The notes under the pieces are model-generated. The model did not search any database and was not told where the DNA came from. It saw only the letters and a list, made by a program, of their open reading frames with translations. Positions 9,748-18,015 of a stretch of DNA of 64,000 bases are shown one piece after another. The position numbers and the translations under genes are program-made. Origin of the DNA: UKL13-3 sp943369665 (lineage in GTDB: Bacteria; Bacteroidota; Bacteroidia; UKL13-3); the NCBI GenBank assembly GCA_943369665.1, contig CALRNX020000008.1:1-64000 (forward strand). Reading direction: 5' to 3'. The number at the start of each line of letters is the position of its first letter. The first letter of the stretch is position 1.

Positions 9748-10614
9748 CTAACGCACTCTTCCGGATACGATCCGATCTTTTCCCTGCATGTCTTTGGTAA
9801 TGGTTACATCCGTAAAATGATGCTTTTCCAAACATGCTTTTACTTCGTTCCCATACATTGCATTGACCTCAACATACAATTCGCCTTGGGGTACCAAGTG
9901 TTTTGAAGCAAAAACTGCGATCGCTTCGTAAAACTGCAAGGGATCATTATTGGTTACAAACAAAGCCAAATGCGGTTCGTAGGCCAATACATTGCGGTGC
10001 ATCTCCTTTTTTTCAACTTCGGTGATATAGGGCGGATTGCTGACGATAATATCAAAAGTTAGTTGTTTGCCGTTTGAAGTGTGAAGTTCTTTTTCGTTTA
10101 GAATATCTCCTTTGAAAAATTCCACTTCGACATTATTTCTTTCGGCATTTTGTTTGGCTACGGATAAAGCATCTTCCGAAATATCCATTCCATAAACCTT
10201 CACATTGGGTTTGTTCTTTTTGATGGAAATGGGAATACAACCCGAACCGGTTCCGATATCGAGAAGTGTGCTGTCGGATGGAAAATTGGCGATTTGGGCG
10301 ATTATCTTATAGACCAACTCTTCGGTTTCGGGGCGGGGAATCAATACATGCTTATTTACATTAAACGGCAAATTGTAAAACCAGGCTTCACCCAACACAT
10401 ATTGTAAAGGTTCCATGTCCATCAAGCGACCAGACGCAACCGTAATTTTTTCCATCATATCCGCTGGAACGGTTACCTCATCCTGAATAGCATCCTGCAA
10501 CGATCGTTCAGTATAATATTCGATCAGCTCACGCGCCATAGCCCTGGCCTCATCTGTTTCGTATACAGTTGAATATTGGGCGACAAGTTGCTGGTACAAA
10601 AGGGTGATCGACAT
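9748..10614 (-). CDS. prmC: Release factor glutamine methyltransferase PrmC
   Basis: This 288-residue SAM-dependent enzyme methylates the GGQ glutamine of peptide chain release factors. The SAM-binding loop is DIGTGSGCI (residues 119-127), and the catalytic NPPY motif is at 193-196 (SNPPYITEVE); the N-terminal helical domain contains the usual PLQYVLGEAWFY. The frame is open to 10683, but the ATG at 10614 is chosen because a TACATTTG promoter box lies 5 bases upstream of it and family members begin here. It is divergent from the exonuclease gene. Confidence 0.93.
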   Translation of the reverse strand: MSITLLYQQLVAQYSTVYETDEARAMARELIEYYTERSLQDAIQDEVTVPADMMEKITVASGRLMDMEPLQYVLGEAWFYNLPFNVNKHVLIPRPETEELVYKIIAQIANFPSDSTLLDIGTGSGCIPISIKKNKPNVKVYGMDISEDALSVAKQNAERNNVEVEFFKGDILNEKELHTSNGKQLTFDIIVSNPPYITEVEKKEMHRNVLAYEPHLALFVTNNDPLQFYEAIAVFASKHLVPQGELYVEVNAMYGNEVKACLEKHHFTDVTITKDMQGKDRIVSGRVR

Positions 10615-10619
10615 CGGCA

Positions 10620-10627
10620 CAAATGTA
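10620..10627 (-). promoter_or_regulatory. Candidate -7 box of prmC (TACATTTG)
   Basis: On the minus strand TACATTTG matches TAnnTTTG and ends 5 bases before the ATG at 10614, which supports that start and a very short leader. Confidence 0.4.
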
Positions 10628-10691
10628 GAATCAAATTTGTAATTATTTCTGGGCTGTTTTATATCTTGCAATTCCCTTTTCACCTACACCT

Positions 10692-11417
10692 ATGCTCGAA
10701 CAATTAGACCTTTCCAAAGTACTCGTTATTGATATCGAAACCGTATCCCAACAACCAACTTACAATGAGCTTGACGAACGTTGGCAATATTTGTGGAACA
10801 AAAAAGCCAATATCCTAAATGGTAAAGGCGACCAAACTCCCGAAAGCATGTATGGCCGGGCGGCTATTTATGCCGAGTTTGGCAAGATCGTCTGCATTTC
10901 GGCAGGTTATTTTCAACGTAGCGGAAACAGTTGGCAGTTTCGCATCAAATCATTTTATGGCGAAGATGAAAAATTGTTGCTAGAAGAATTTACCCAAATG
11001 CTCGAACGCCATTTTAATGAACCCGATCATTTATTATGCGCCCACAACGGAAAAGAATTCGACTACCCATATATTTCCCGCAGGTGCCTGATCAATCAGG
11101 TAGATATTCCGCATATCCTCAACCTGGCAGGTAAAAAACCATGGGAAGTAACCTTGCTCGACACCATGGAATTGTGGAAGTTTGGTGATTATAAAGCCTA
11201 TACTTCATTGGAACTGTTGGCTGCTGCATTCGATATTCCGACTCCTAAAGACGATATAGATGGCAGCATGGTGGGCCATGTGTATTGGAACGAAAAAGAC
11301 ATTGAACGCATCAAACATTATTGCCAAAAAGATATTGTTACCGTTGCCCAATTGATGCTGCGCTTCCGAAAAGAAAAATTGCTTGAAGATTCAGATATCA
11401 TTATCTCTGCATCCTGA
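10692..11417 (+). CDS. Predicted 3'-5' exonuclease related to the PolB proofreading domain
   Basis: This 241-residue protein belongs to the RNase H-like DEDD fold. Motif ExoI is D14-I-E16 (VLVIDIETV), ExoII lies in LLCAHNGKEFDYPYISRR, and ExoIII in HYCQKDIVTVAQL. The intervening WNKKANILNGKGDQTPESMYGRAAIYAEFGKIVCISAGY is characteristic of the stand-alone PolB-exo-like family (PF10108). It is expected to degrade or trim single strands 3' to 5'; its physiological role is not established. The stop overlaps the pdxJ start (ATGA), so the two are translationally coupled. Confidence 0.88.
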   Translation: MLEQLDLSKVLVIDIETVSQQPTYNELDERWQYLWNKKANILNGKGDQTPESMYGRAAIYAEFGKIVCISAGYFQRSGNSWQFRIKSFYGEDEKLLLEEFTQMLERHFNEPDHLLCAHNGKEFDYPYISRRCLINQVDIPHILNLAGKKPWEVTLLDTMELWKFGDYKAYTSLELLAAAFDIPTPKDDIDGSMVGHVYWNEKDIERIKHYCQKDIVTVAQLMLRFRKEKLLEDSDIIISAS

Positions 11418-12136
11418 TGAAAACGAAACTCTCTGTAAATATTAATAAGATCGCCACATTGCGCAATGCACGCGGTGGTAATAACCCCGATGTGATCAAA
11501 GCAGCATTGGATATTGAACGTTTTGGAGCAGATGGCATTACGGTTCATCCTCGCCCGGATGAACGCCATATCCGCTATGCCGATGTGCGCGAACTCAAAA
11601 AAGTACTGACCACCGAATTAAATATTGAAGGCAATCCATTGGAAGCGTCATTTGTAAAACTGGTATTGGAAACAAAACCGGCACAGGTTACGTTGGTTCC
11701 CGATACAACCGGGCAACTCACTTCCGATCATGGATGGAATACCCTTGAACACAAAAACTATTTATCCGAAATGATCTCCTTGTTTCAGTCACATGGGATC
11801 CGCACTTCCATTTTTGTGGATGCCGATGAAGCAATGGTGCAGGGAGCAAAAGAAACCGGAACCAATCGTATTGAATTGTATACCGAAAACTATGCAAGGC
11901 TTTATCCAACCAACAAGGAAAATGCGATCCAACCCTTTATAGCCGCAGCAACAACAGCGCAACAAATTGGATTGGGCATCAATGCCGGACACGATCTCTC
12001 ATTGGAAAACCTGCAATACTTCAGCCAACACATTCCTTTCTTATTGGAAGTAAGTATCGGGCATGCACTTATTAGCGATGCCTTGTATTTGGGATTGGAA
12101 AAGACTGTTGAACGGTATAAGGAGCAGTTGGGTTAA
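11417..12136 (+). CDS. pdxJ: Pyridoxine 5'-phosphate synthase PdxJ
   Basis: This 239-residue TIM barrel condenses 3-amino-2-oxopropyl phosphate with 1-deoxy-D-xylulose 5-phosphate to give pyridoxine 5'-phosphate in the DXP-dependent vitamin B6 pathway. Family hallmarks are the N-terminal LSVNINKIATLRNARGG, the basic loop ITVHPRPDERHIRYADV, the conserved GNPLEASF segment, SIFVDADE, RIELYTENYA and the phosphate-binding GINAGHDLSLENL. The length is normal. It overlaps the exonuclease stop by one base. Confidence 0.96.
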   Translation: MKTKLSVNINKIATLRNARGGNNPDVIKAALDIERFGADGITVHPRPDERHIRYADVRELKKVLTTELNIEGNPLEASFVKLVLETKPAQVTLVPDTTGQLTSDHGWNTLEHKNYLSEMISLFQSHGIRTSIFVDADEAMVQGAKETGTNRIELYTENYARLYPTNKENAIQPFIAAATTAQQIGLGINAGHDLSLENLQYFSQHIPFLLEVSIGHALISDALYLGLEKTVERYKEQLG

Positions 12137-12250
12137 TATTTTAACTGCAACCATTGGTGGTTATTTGCTTAAACAAAGAAAAGATAAAAACGAAAGACAC
12201 CAATTTAAATCACAACCTTCATTTGCCAAACACTCCTGTTATATGGCTGT

Positions 12251-13078
12251 TTAGCTCTCGTTATTCACTCTTTTTAACGCATCCATACAATTCCTTAAGT
12301 CGGATTTCCATTCAGGATTGATAGTTGAATCTTCCTTTATTAACTTTAACTTCTGCTGAAGCAACGGTAGAAATTCCTTGTTTCGCGTTTCGATGATTGC
12401 ATCGAGAAGTAAACTTCCATATTCCCCTCTAGCGAGTTCTCTTCTTATAATTTCATTTACACGATGATCTTTTCGTTTGGCCAACCCAAAAATTGCTTCA
12501 AGTTTTGTTTCCTGATGCTTATCGTTAACCCTATTCCATAAAGCTTTTCGAATACTGTCATTATTTCTTTCCACTTGCGTTCCAATTCCAAATGTTGCCC
12601 AATTTCTAATATGGCTTACTTTGTCTGAAGATAGTTTTATTAACACTTCAATTGCATTTAAACTGTCAATGCCTAGTAAAGAAAAAACCAACCCTTCTTT
12701 TACCAAATCGTTGTCGTTGTTAGAAAATGAACACAGTTTTTCAATTTGCTTTTTCGTGAGGTTGTCGTTGTTAAAGTTAATGGCAGAAAGCAATGACATT
12801 AAAACCCTAGGATCGGTTTCAATATTGAGCATGTCGAAAAAAAGAACCAAAGTTTGTGCTATAAATGGTCTTGGTGGCAAACCCAATTGAGCCAGAATAT
12901 CAACGCCTATGCATCTGATTTTGGGATCTTTGGATTTGGTCAGTTCTATACACTTTTCAAACAATGGTTTACTTGGTCTTCTTCTCAATTCGCTGATATT
13001 GTCCCAACGAGATCTGACCGACTGATTAGCCAAAAGTCGGGATATTATTTTGTCGTCTGTCCAATCTTTTCTACCCAT
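12251..13078 (-). CDS. HEAT-repeat protein (cassette-like gene)
   Basis: The 275-residue product has no signal peptide and consists of helical HEAT-like units, for example SKDPKIRCIGVDILAQLG, SDKVSHIRNWATFGIGTQ and DKHQETKLEAIFGLAKRKDHRV. Such solenoids act as protein-binding scaffolds; the partner is unknown. The gene is AT-richer than its pdxJ neighbour and lies in a block of three same-strand orphan genes each followed by an inverted repeat or GTTA...GCTG motif, suggesting it is a mobile cassette. The ATG at 13078 is the only good start. Confidence 0.75.
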   Translation of the reverse strand: MGRKDWTDDKIISRLLANQSVRSRWDNISELRRRPSKPLFEKCIELTKSKDPKIRCIGVDILAQLGLPPRPFIAQTLVLFFDMLNIETDPRVLMSLLSAINFNNDNLTKKQIEKLCSFSNNDNDLVKEGLVFSLLGIDSLNAIEVLIKLSSDKVSHIRNWATFGIGTQVERNNDSIRKALWNRVNDKHQETKLEAIFGLAKRKDHRVNEIIRRELARGEYGSLLLDAIIETRNKEFLPLLQQKLKLIKEDSTINPEWKSDLRNCMDALKRVNNES

Positions 13079-13156
13079 TTTTCTTTGAAGCTGTAGCCTA
13101 TTGTGGTGTATTTAGCTGTAATGCTAAGATAAGGAAATTGCGGGAAACGAATAAAC

Positions 13157-13210
13157 TAACACACAGAACAATAACGCCAATTGCCAGCTGACATGTGTTA
13201 TGTATAGCTG
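13157..13210. repeat. Inverted repeat with GTTA...GCTG end, attC-like
   Basis: TAACACA (13157-13163) pairs with TGTGTTA (13194-13200) around a short interior containing CCAATTG. It is followed by TGTATAGCTG, which ends 3 bases before the stop codon of the exported orphan gene. The layout resembles an integron attC site placed just after a cassette gene (read on the minus strand). Confidence 0.4.
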
Positions 13211-13212
13211 TT

Positions 13213-13908
13213 TCAGCGCCACGACCATTGAAGATATCCACTTGGGTATTTAACTTGTTTCTCCTTTACTCTTCTTGTCTGGTTAGTGTCAATTGAGAAA
13301 AAAGAGCATTTGTTACCAATTGAAAAGGAGGGGCTAATATCAATTCTCGGTCTACAGAGTCTGATGTATTTCAAGTTACTAAACGGAACTGTCAAAGTGC
13401 TATTTTTAGATTTTATGGTCAAGTCTTCATTGCTGTATGATTGAATTACTCCCTTTATAATTAGGTTATCACCCGTTTTCACCTCAATCTTATCTGCTGT
13501 CTTTAAAATAATGTCACGATTATCTGCGTGAATATTTAGTCTTTCTGATGGGTGCAGTGTTGGTAAATGTGATTTCTGATTATATATTATATCAATAACA
13601 AGCTTTGTAGAGTCAAAGTCTATCAAGTTAATAGTTGTCGAAAAAGCAGTATCGAAAGTTGAACTGTCTAACGCGAAAATGTCTAGCCTTATATATTGTT
13701 TGTAAATATCCGTTGAACTTGATGATTTGCACTTAGCGCATAAGAATTCGTCAATATTTGTCTTGGTTGTATCTGTATAGTAACTTGTCTTGACAATAAA
13801 AAGTTTCTTATCTGTTGTATTATTTAACTCTAAAGAATGCAAGCGACTTTGTCCGATAGAACAGAAGCTGATTACTATTAGAATTAGAGTCAGAGTCAGA
13901 TTTTTCAA
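13213..13908 (-). CDS. Exported orphan protein (cassette-like gene)
   Basis: I do not recognise this 231-residue protein. It has a signal peptide (MKNLTLTLILIVISFCSIGQ), a short CAKCK motif near residue 58, then beta-rich sequence (INLIDFDSTKLVIDIIY, TADKIEVKTGDNLIIKGVIQSYSNEDLTIKSKNSTLTVPFSNLKYIRL), which reads like a small beta-sandwich or SH3-like fold, and ends QWSWR. It probably acts in the periplasm or outside the cell. It sits between two inverted-repeat sites in the cassette-like block and is strongly AT-rich. Confidence 0.65.
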   Translation of the reverse strand: MKNLTLTLILIVISFCSIGQSRLHSLELNNTTDKKLFIVKTSYYTDTTKTNIDEFLCAKCKSSSSTDIYKQYIRLDIFALDSSTFDTAFSTTINLIDFDSTKLVIDIIYNQKSHLPTLHPSERLNIHADNRDIILKTADKIEVKTGDNLIIKGVIQSYSNEDLTIKSKNSTLTVPFSNLKYIRLCRPRIDISPSFSIGNKCSFFSIDTNQTRRVKEKQVKYPSGYLQWSWR

Positions 13909-13936
13909 TGAGATTAATTTCTATTACAGTTTTATA

Positions 13937-14079
13937 TAACGGTTTCGGGCTTTGCGTTCGGGCGGGTTTCGGAGCACAAAGTTTCAATTTATTACTAAAA
14001 TTTATTAGAATTATAAAGCTCTCCAAGTATGCACGTCAGCAGGTCAGCCCGCCTGACGCAAAACCCGTGTTAGTAGCTG
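13937..14079. repeat. Long imperfect inverted repeat, attC-like
   Basis: The left arm begins TAACGGTTTCGGGCTTTGCG (13937-13956) and continues to GGCGGG. The right arm (14048-14073) is CCGCCTGACGCAAAACCCG followed by TGTTAG. Read as reverse complement, the right arm begins TAACACGGGTTTTGCG, aligning with the left arm over about 25 bases. The arms enclose about 80 bases and the element ends GTTAGTAGCTG just before the stop of the membrane orphan gene. Its size of 137 bp and the TAAC/GTTA ends fit integron attC sites, though the 7-bp core boxes are not canonical. Confidence 0.5.
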
Positions 14080-14082
14080 GCA

Positions 14083-15513
14083 TTAGAGGTAGTCATACTT
14101 TCTATTTAATGTATTTTCGGCAGTCAAGATTGATTTTAGGCTTAGTAGAATGTGACCAATAATTCCAATTACTATAAAGACACTCATCATTGCATAATTC
14201 TTGTCAATAAACAGATATGTCAATGTTGGGATTATTAGCCCAAAGATGAGGAGCAAAATGAAGGTGACAAGGAAGTAATTTAAAGTTAATGGAAGGTCTG
14301 ATGTCGCTATTTTAGTTAAGTGGTATAGTCGTGGTAAAAGTCGATATTGAAAATCTAAGCTAACTTCCTTAAGTCGGCTAGTAGTTAAAGTTTCTATAGT
14401 TTCATTTGGATAAATTCGATTAACGTCTTTTATGATTTCTTTTGGGTAATAAGAATTTTGGAAACTTTCCGGAAAGATTTTTAGTTCCGAACTACAATAC
14501 CAGATCAAATTAAATTCGCAAAATAAAATGAACCTATCCATCTCTTCCATTGTATAGATATAGTTTTTAGGGAATTCAGTATAACTTAGACCTGAGTCTA
14601 CAAAATTGTCATCCGCCATTAGGTGAAGTTGTAGAACCAGTGCTATTACATTATGTGACAATTCTTCCTTATAGAATGATCTATATTTAGCATACTCAGC
14701 CGTGTCGTCACGATTCGGATAGTAATATTCTTCAAACGTTATATCGTGTTTAATTGAATTTGCATATTGATACGATTCGTAATATTGATTATCGGGAGAC
14801 CAAAAGTTATGGTCTCTGGCTAGATTGTAACAAACGCTTCTGAAATAGGTAAGTCTATTGGAAAGGTTTCTAATAGCCCTTGTATGTTTCAATTTGTCTT
14901 GGCGGATAATCGTGACTTTATTTATGAGGAAGCCGAGAACAAATGATGCGATTATACCACTTGCGGTGTTTATGTAATCGTATGATTTTGTTAAACCTTC
15001 CTTGAATTGACAATCTGTTTGAATTTTATAAATGCCTAATATGATTAATATACCTGTGAGGATAGCCATTAAAACTATGTTTCTTAGAATTACAGAACGC
15101 CAAAACATCAATATCTTTATGACTACCGATGGATAAACCTTTCTATCACCTTTGTTTTTTGATTTATAATAATAGGATGGAAAGTAAAATAGCTTGATGT
15201 TCCTTGACTTATTTTGAAGCATTCCATCCCTTTCAGGTATCAGATATTCAATTGTTAATAGGGAAATGGAGATCCAATTGCTAAAGCTGGTGCGATTTCT
15301 TTGGGTCCAAGCTTTTAAATAGGTAGTTATCGCGAGATGAAGCTTGTCAACATCTTGATCCCATTCAAGATTTGAAAGATCAATACTAAAGTAGTTTACA
15401 TTCTCAAGTTTTTGAGTCTTTACGGTACCAGCCATCTCAATTGTTTCAAAATGCTGAACTACAAACAATTCGATTGCATCTCGAACTATTTCTATATCTG
15501 TCTTTTTTTCCAT
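14083..15513 (-). CDS. Multi-pass membrane orphan protein (cassette-like gene)
   Basis: I do not recognise this 476-residue protein. It has a charged N-terminal cytosolic part (about 135 residues), a hydrophobic pair at about 140-160 (IVLMAILTGILIILGIY) and 180-200 (ASGIIASFVLGFLINKV), a long soluble region rich in Tyr and acidic residues, and two more membrane spans near the C-terminus (NYFLVTFILLLIFGLIIPTLTYLF; MMSVFIVIGIIGHILLSL). There is no signal peptide and no known catalytic motif. The base composition is AT-rich and it ends in an attC-like repeat, so recent acquisition is likely. Membrane orphans in cassettes are sometimes defence or stress genes, but nothing here proves that. Confidence 0.7.
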   Translation of the reverse strand: MEKKTDIEIVRDAIELFVVQHFETIEMAGTVKTQKLENVNYFSIDLSNLEWDQDVDKLHLAITTYLKAWTQRNRTSFSNWISISLLTIEYLIPERDGMLQNKSRNIKLFYFPSYYYKSKNKGDRKVYPSVVIKILMFWRSVILRNIVLMAILTGILIILGIYKIQTDCQFKEGLTKSYDYINTASGIIASFVLGFLINKVTIIRQDKLKHTRAIRNLSNRLTYFRSVCYNLARDHNFWSPDNQYYESYQYANSIKHDITFEEYYYPNRDDTAEYAKYRSFYKEELSHNVIALVLQLHLMADDNFVDSGLSYTEFPKNYIYTMEEMDRFILFCEFNLIWYCSSELKIFPESFQNSYYPKEIIKDVNRIYPNETIETLTTSRLKEVSLDFQYRLLPRLYHLTKIATSDLPLTLNYFLVTFILLLIFGLIIPTLTYLFIDKNYAMMSVFIVIGIIGHILLSLKSILTAENTLNRKYDYL

Positions 15514-15552
15514 TCAAGAAGTATGTTTGTTATGCTTGCTGGTAACTCCCTT

Positions 15553-15577
15553 ATATGCGCCACGTTTTGGCGTATAT
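15553..15577. repeat. Short hairpin (ATATGCGCCA / TGGCGTATAT)
   Basis: The two 10-base arms pair with one G-T wobble around CGTTT. It lies in the 150-base gap between the cassette-like block and the Nudix gene, close to a fourth GTTAT...GCTG motif (about 15530-15544). Confidence 0.4.
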
Positions 15578-15665
15578 ACACCCAAATTTAGGTAGACATG
15601 CGCCATCAGTGGCACTACATATTTACCCATAAATCACTAAAAAGCAAAATAGGAAATTGGTTGCT

Positions 15666-16109
15666 CTACTTACCCAATAGCTCTACCACCATCTTATCGA
15701 TCGGGAACGTCAGCATATCCGTTTGCAGTTGCGATACCGGAACCCACAAAAATTGTTGTTGTTCGATGCGTCCGTTGTTTTCGATGTCAAATTCATCCAA
15801 CCGGATGATGTTGACATCGGATAGCGATTTCACCTTATAATAAATGGAGATCAATTGGTCCGTTGGCCGGAAGGCACTTTGCTGGAAAAAATCGGTGGTG
15901 TAAAAATGTTCCGTTACTTCAATATCGATATTCGCTTCTTCTTTAAACTCACGGATCAACCCATCACGAATACCTTCCCCGAATTCCAATCCGCCACCGG
16001 GAAACTTGGTAAACGCAAAATCACCGATCCGTTCTTTGGATAATAACAGCTCATTATGGTCATTCAACAATAAACCATATACCCGAATGGTAAACCGATT
16101 AATCTCCAC
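15666..16109 (-). CDS. Nudix hydrolase
   Basis: This 147-residue protein carries a Nudix box: G39-x5-E45-x7-R53-E54-F-K-E57-E58, in GGGLEFGEGIRDGLIREFKEE. The usual Gly after EEx is replaced (EEANI), a tolerated variation. Family members hydrolyse nucleoside diphosphates linked to another moiety; the substrate cannot be predicted from sequence. The start overlaps the 3' end of the upstream barrel gene by 11 bases, so the two are likely cotranscribed. Confidence 0.88.
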   Translation of the reverse strand: MEINRFTIRVYGLLLNDHNELLLSKERIGDFAFTKFPGGGLEFGEGIRDGLIREFKEEANIDIEVTEHFYTTDFFQQSAFRPTDQLISIYYKVKSLSDVNIIRLDEFDIENNGRIEQQQFLWVPVSQLQTDMLTFPIDKMVVELLGK

Positions 16110-16896
16110 GGTTCAGGGAATAAGCAACACCAATATTTAATTGCACCCCAACCGGGTGAACCTTCACTTCTGTTTTGGAAACAGACATGGGAAAAATGGT
16201 GAGCATGGGTTGCACAAAGGCACTGAGTTGCTTGTCAATTTTATATTCGAAACGCCCACCCACAAACAGGTTCACGGTAAACGGAGCACCTTCATACCCG
16301 GTCGAATCCAGCTTAAATACATTCTCTCCATCTACGTAAAAATTATCCAGCTTCGCTTTCATCTGGTGCTTCAGCAATACATTCATGCCTACCCCACCCG
16401 AGAGGTAATAGGCCCACTTAAAATTATCACTCCGTTTTGCATAATAATTAAACAAAACCGGAACGGTTAAATACTGGTATTTGAAATGGTAGTAAGCATT
16501 TTTTACAATATTGGTATTGTCCTCTACCCTGCCATTGGTACCGATGCCCGGGAACAAATTATCCTTGTATTTAATACCCATTTGCTCCCGCACAAATCCT
16601 ACTTCGCTGTATCCAAGCCCAACCTGGATCGTCCATTTTTGTCCCAGCATATAGTTGGCCCATACGGTGGCACCCAAAGACAATTTATAGGTTTCGTAAT
16701 CACTCACGGAGTCAACAAACTCCTCGATGGTTTGCAGTTTATTTCCTGAATATAGATTGGTTGATGTTGAGGAATTGATGGAATAGGTAAGCGTAGGATT
16801 TAAACTAAATCCATACGTTAGTTTTGTTTTGGTCCGCGACTGCGAATAAAGCAAGGAACATAAAAAAAGGGAAAGAATCAGCAGGAAATAGCGCAT
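16099..16896 (-). CDS. Outer membrane beta-barrel protein (PorT-like)
   Basis: The 265-residue product has a signal peptide (MRYFLLILSLFLCSLLYSQ) and the layout of the Bacteroidota outer-membrane beta-barrel families: alternating strands (WTIQVGLGYSEVGFV, YHFKYQYLTVPVLFNYYAKR, WAYYLSGGVGMNVLLKH, FTVNLFVGGRFEYKI, GVQLNIGVAYSL). The 'YLTVPVL' strand is common in PorT-like barrels, but a role in type IX secretion cannot be claimed. It overlaps the Nudix gene by 11 bases. Confidence 0.75.
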   Translation of the reverse strand: MRYFLLILSLFLCSLLYSQSRTKTKLTYGFSLNPTLTYSINSSTSTNLYSGNKLQTIEEFVDSVSDYETYKLSLGATVWANYMLGQKWTIQVGLGYSEVGFVREQMGIKYKDNLFPGIGTNGRVEDNTNIVKNAYYHFKYQYLTVPVLFNYYAKRSDNFKWAYYLSGGVGMNVLLKHQMKAKLDNFYVDGENVFKLDSTGYEGAPFTVNLFVGGRFEYKIDKQLSAFVQPMLTIFPMSVSKTEVKVHPVGVQLNIGVAYSLNRGD

Positions 16897-16947
16897 GTAA
16901 TTTTTTTCATCAAAAATACATGCTCACCCCGACAATCAAAATGAATT

Positions 16948-18015
16948 TTATCCCTTTTTGTTGATACCGATGCGGAGGGAAATAATATTGGAATAGTTCA
17001 GCACGGCACTGCTTCCGAAATTGGAAAAGGCGTAATCGATGCAAAAATTATTGATCTTTAATCCTACACCAATAGAGGGCATATAGGAAAGTTCTTCGGT
17101 GCCGTCAATTTGTTTAATGGTTTGGATATTCATCACACCACCCCTCAGGAACACAATATCCTTATAGCCCGTTTCCACACCTATGCGCGGATCCACATTA
17201 AAATATTTGCTTTGGATCCAGTTGTTTTTCCGGCCATCAAAGGTGAGCTCGGTATTCACTTCCGGCATGATGGAGATTTTTTGTTTAAAGAGGTAGAATT
17301 TTCGCGAAAGTCCCAAAATGGTTTTAGGTGCGGTTAGTTCCAGTGTATTGCTTGGCAATGCATTATTGGTTTGCAACAAAACCTGTTTTTCCTGCTCCGA
17401 AAAAGTATACTTCCACACATTGAATGTTGTGGTTACATCTTTGATCACAACGCCTGCTTTCCATTTTTTATATGCATACTGTGCTCCGATATCGAACCCA
17501 AATCCCCAGGCATTGGCAAACTCTCCTACGATCCTTCTGATGACCTTAACATTGGCACCCAACGATAACCCTTCGATCTTCGACTGACGGGAATAAGATC
17601 CCAAAAAACCATAATCAACAGATGAAAAACTTTTGATGCGCGAATAGTCAAGCTGCCCGTTCTGGAATAAATTTAAGGTATTCGGAATATCATCCACTCC
17701 CACGCGGATCATCGAAATGGCCAACGTACTTTTTTCGTCAAACTTAAATGCTACGGTTCCATAATCGTGTTTAACGATGCCGGCAAATTGTTCGTTGTGC
17801 ATTAACGCTACCTGGATATTGTCTTTGATGGAAACCAAACCTGCCGGGTTCCAATAAGCGCTGTTGGCATCATCTACAGAAGAAACAACTGCATTACCCA
17901 ATCCTGCTGCACGGGCTCCAACACCAATGGCCAAAAACTCATTACTGTATTTCAGTATTTGCGCACTTAATTGTGTTGCTCCTAAAAAAAATATCGCTAA
18001 AAATACGTTTCTCAT
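16948..18015 (-). CDS. PorV/PorQ family outer membrane protein (PorV2-like)
   Basis: This 355-residue barrel has a signal peptide (MRNVFLAIFFLGATQLSAQ) and the hallmark N-terminal segment LAIGVGARAAGLGNAVVSSVDDANSAYWNPAGL of the FadL-like PorV/PorQ family, with the C-terminal strand NIISLRIGIN. PorV shuttles cargo in the type IX secretion system; proteins of this length and sequence are often called PorV2, a proposed second shuttle. Two T9SS cargo proteins are encoded elsewhere in this window. Its ATG overlaps the stop of the upstream DUF479-like gene by one base. Confidence 0.82.
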   Translation of the reverse strand: MRNVFLAIFFLGATQLSAQILKYSNEFLAIGVGARAAGLGNAVVSSVDDANSAYWNPAGLVSIKDNIQVALMHNEQFAGIVKHDYGTVAFKFDEKSTLAISMIRVGVDDIPNTLNLFQNGQLDYSRIKSFSSVDYGFLGSYSRQSKIEGLSLGANVKVIRRIVGEFANAWGFGFDIGAQYAYKKWKAGVVIKDVTTTFNVWKYTFSEQEKQVLLQTNNALPSNTLELTAPKTILGLSRKFYLFKQKISIMPEVNTELTFDGRKNNWIQSKYFNVDPRIGVETGYKDIVFLRGGVMNIQTIKQIDGTEELSYMPSIGVGLKINNFCIDYAFSNFGSSAVLNYSNIISLRIGINKKG

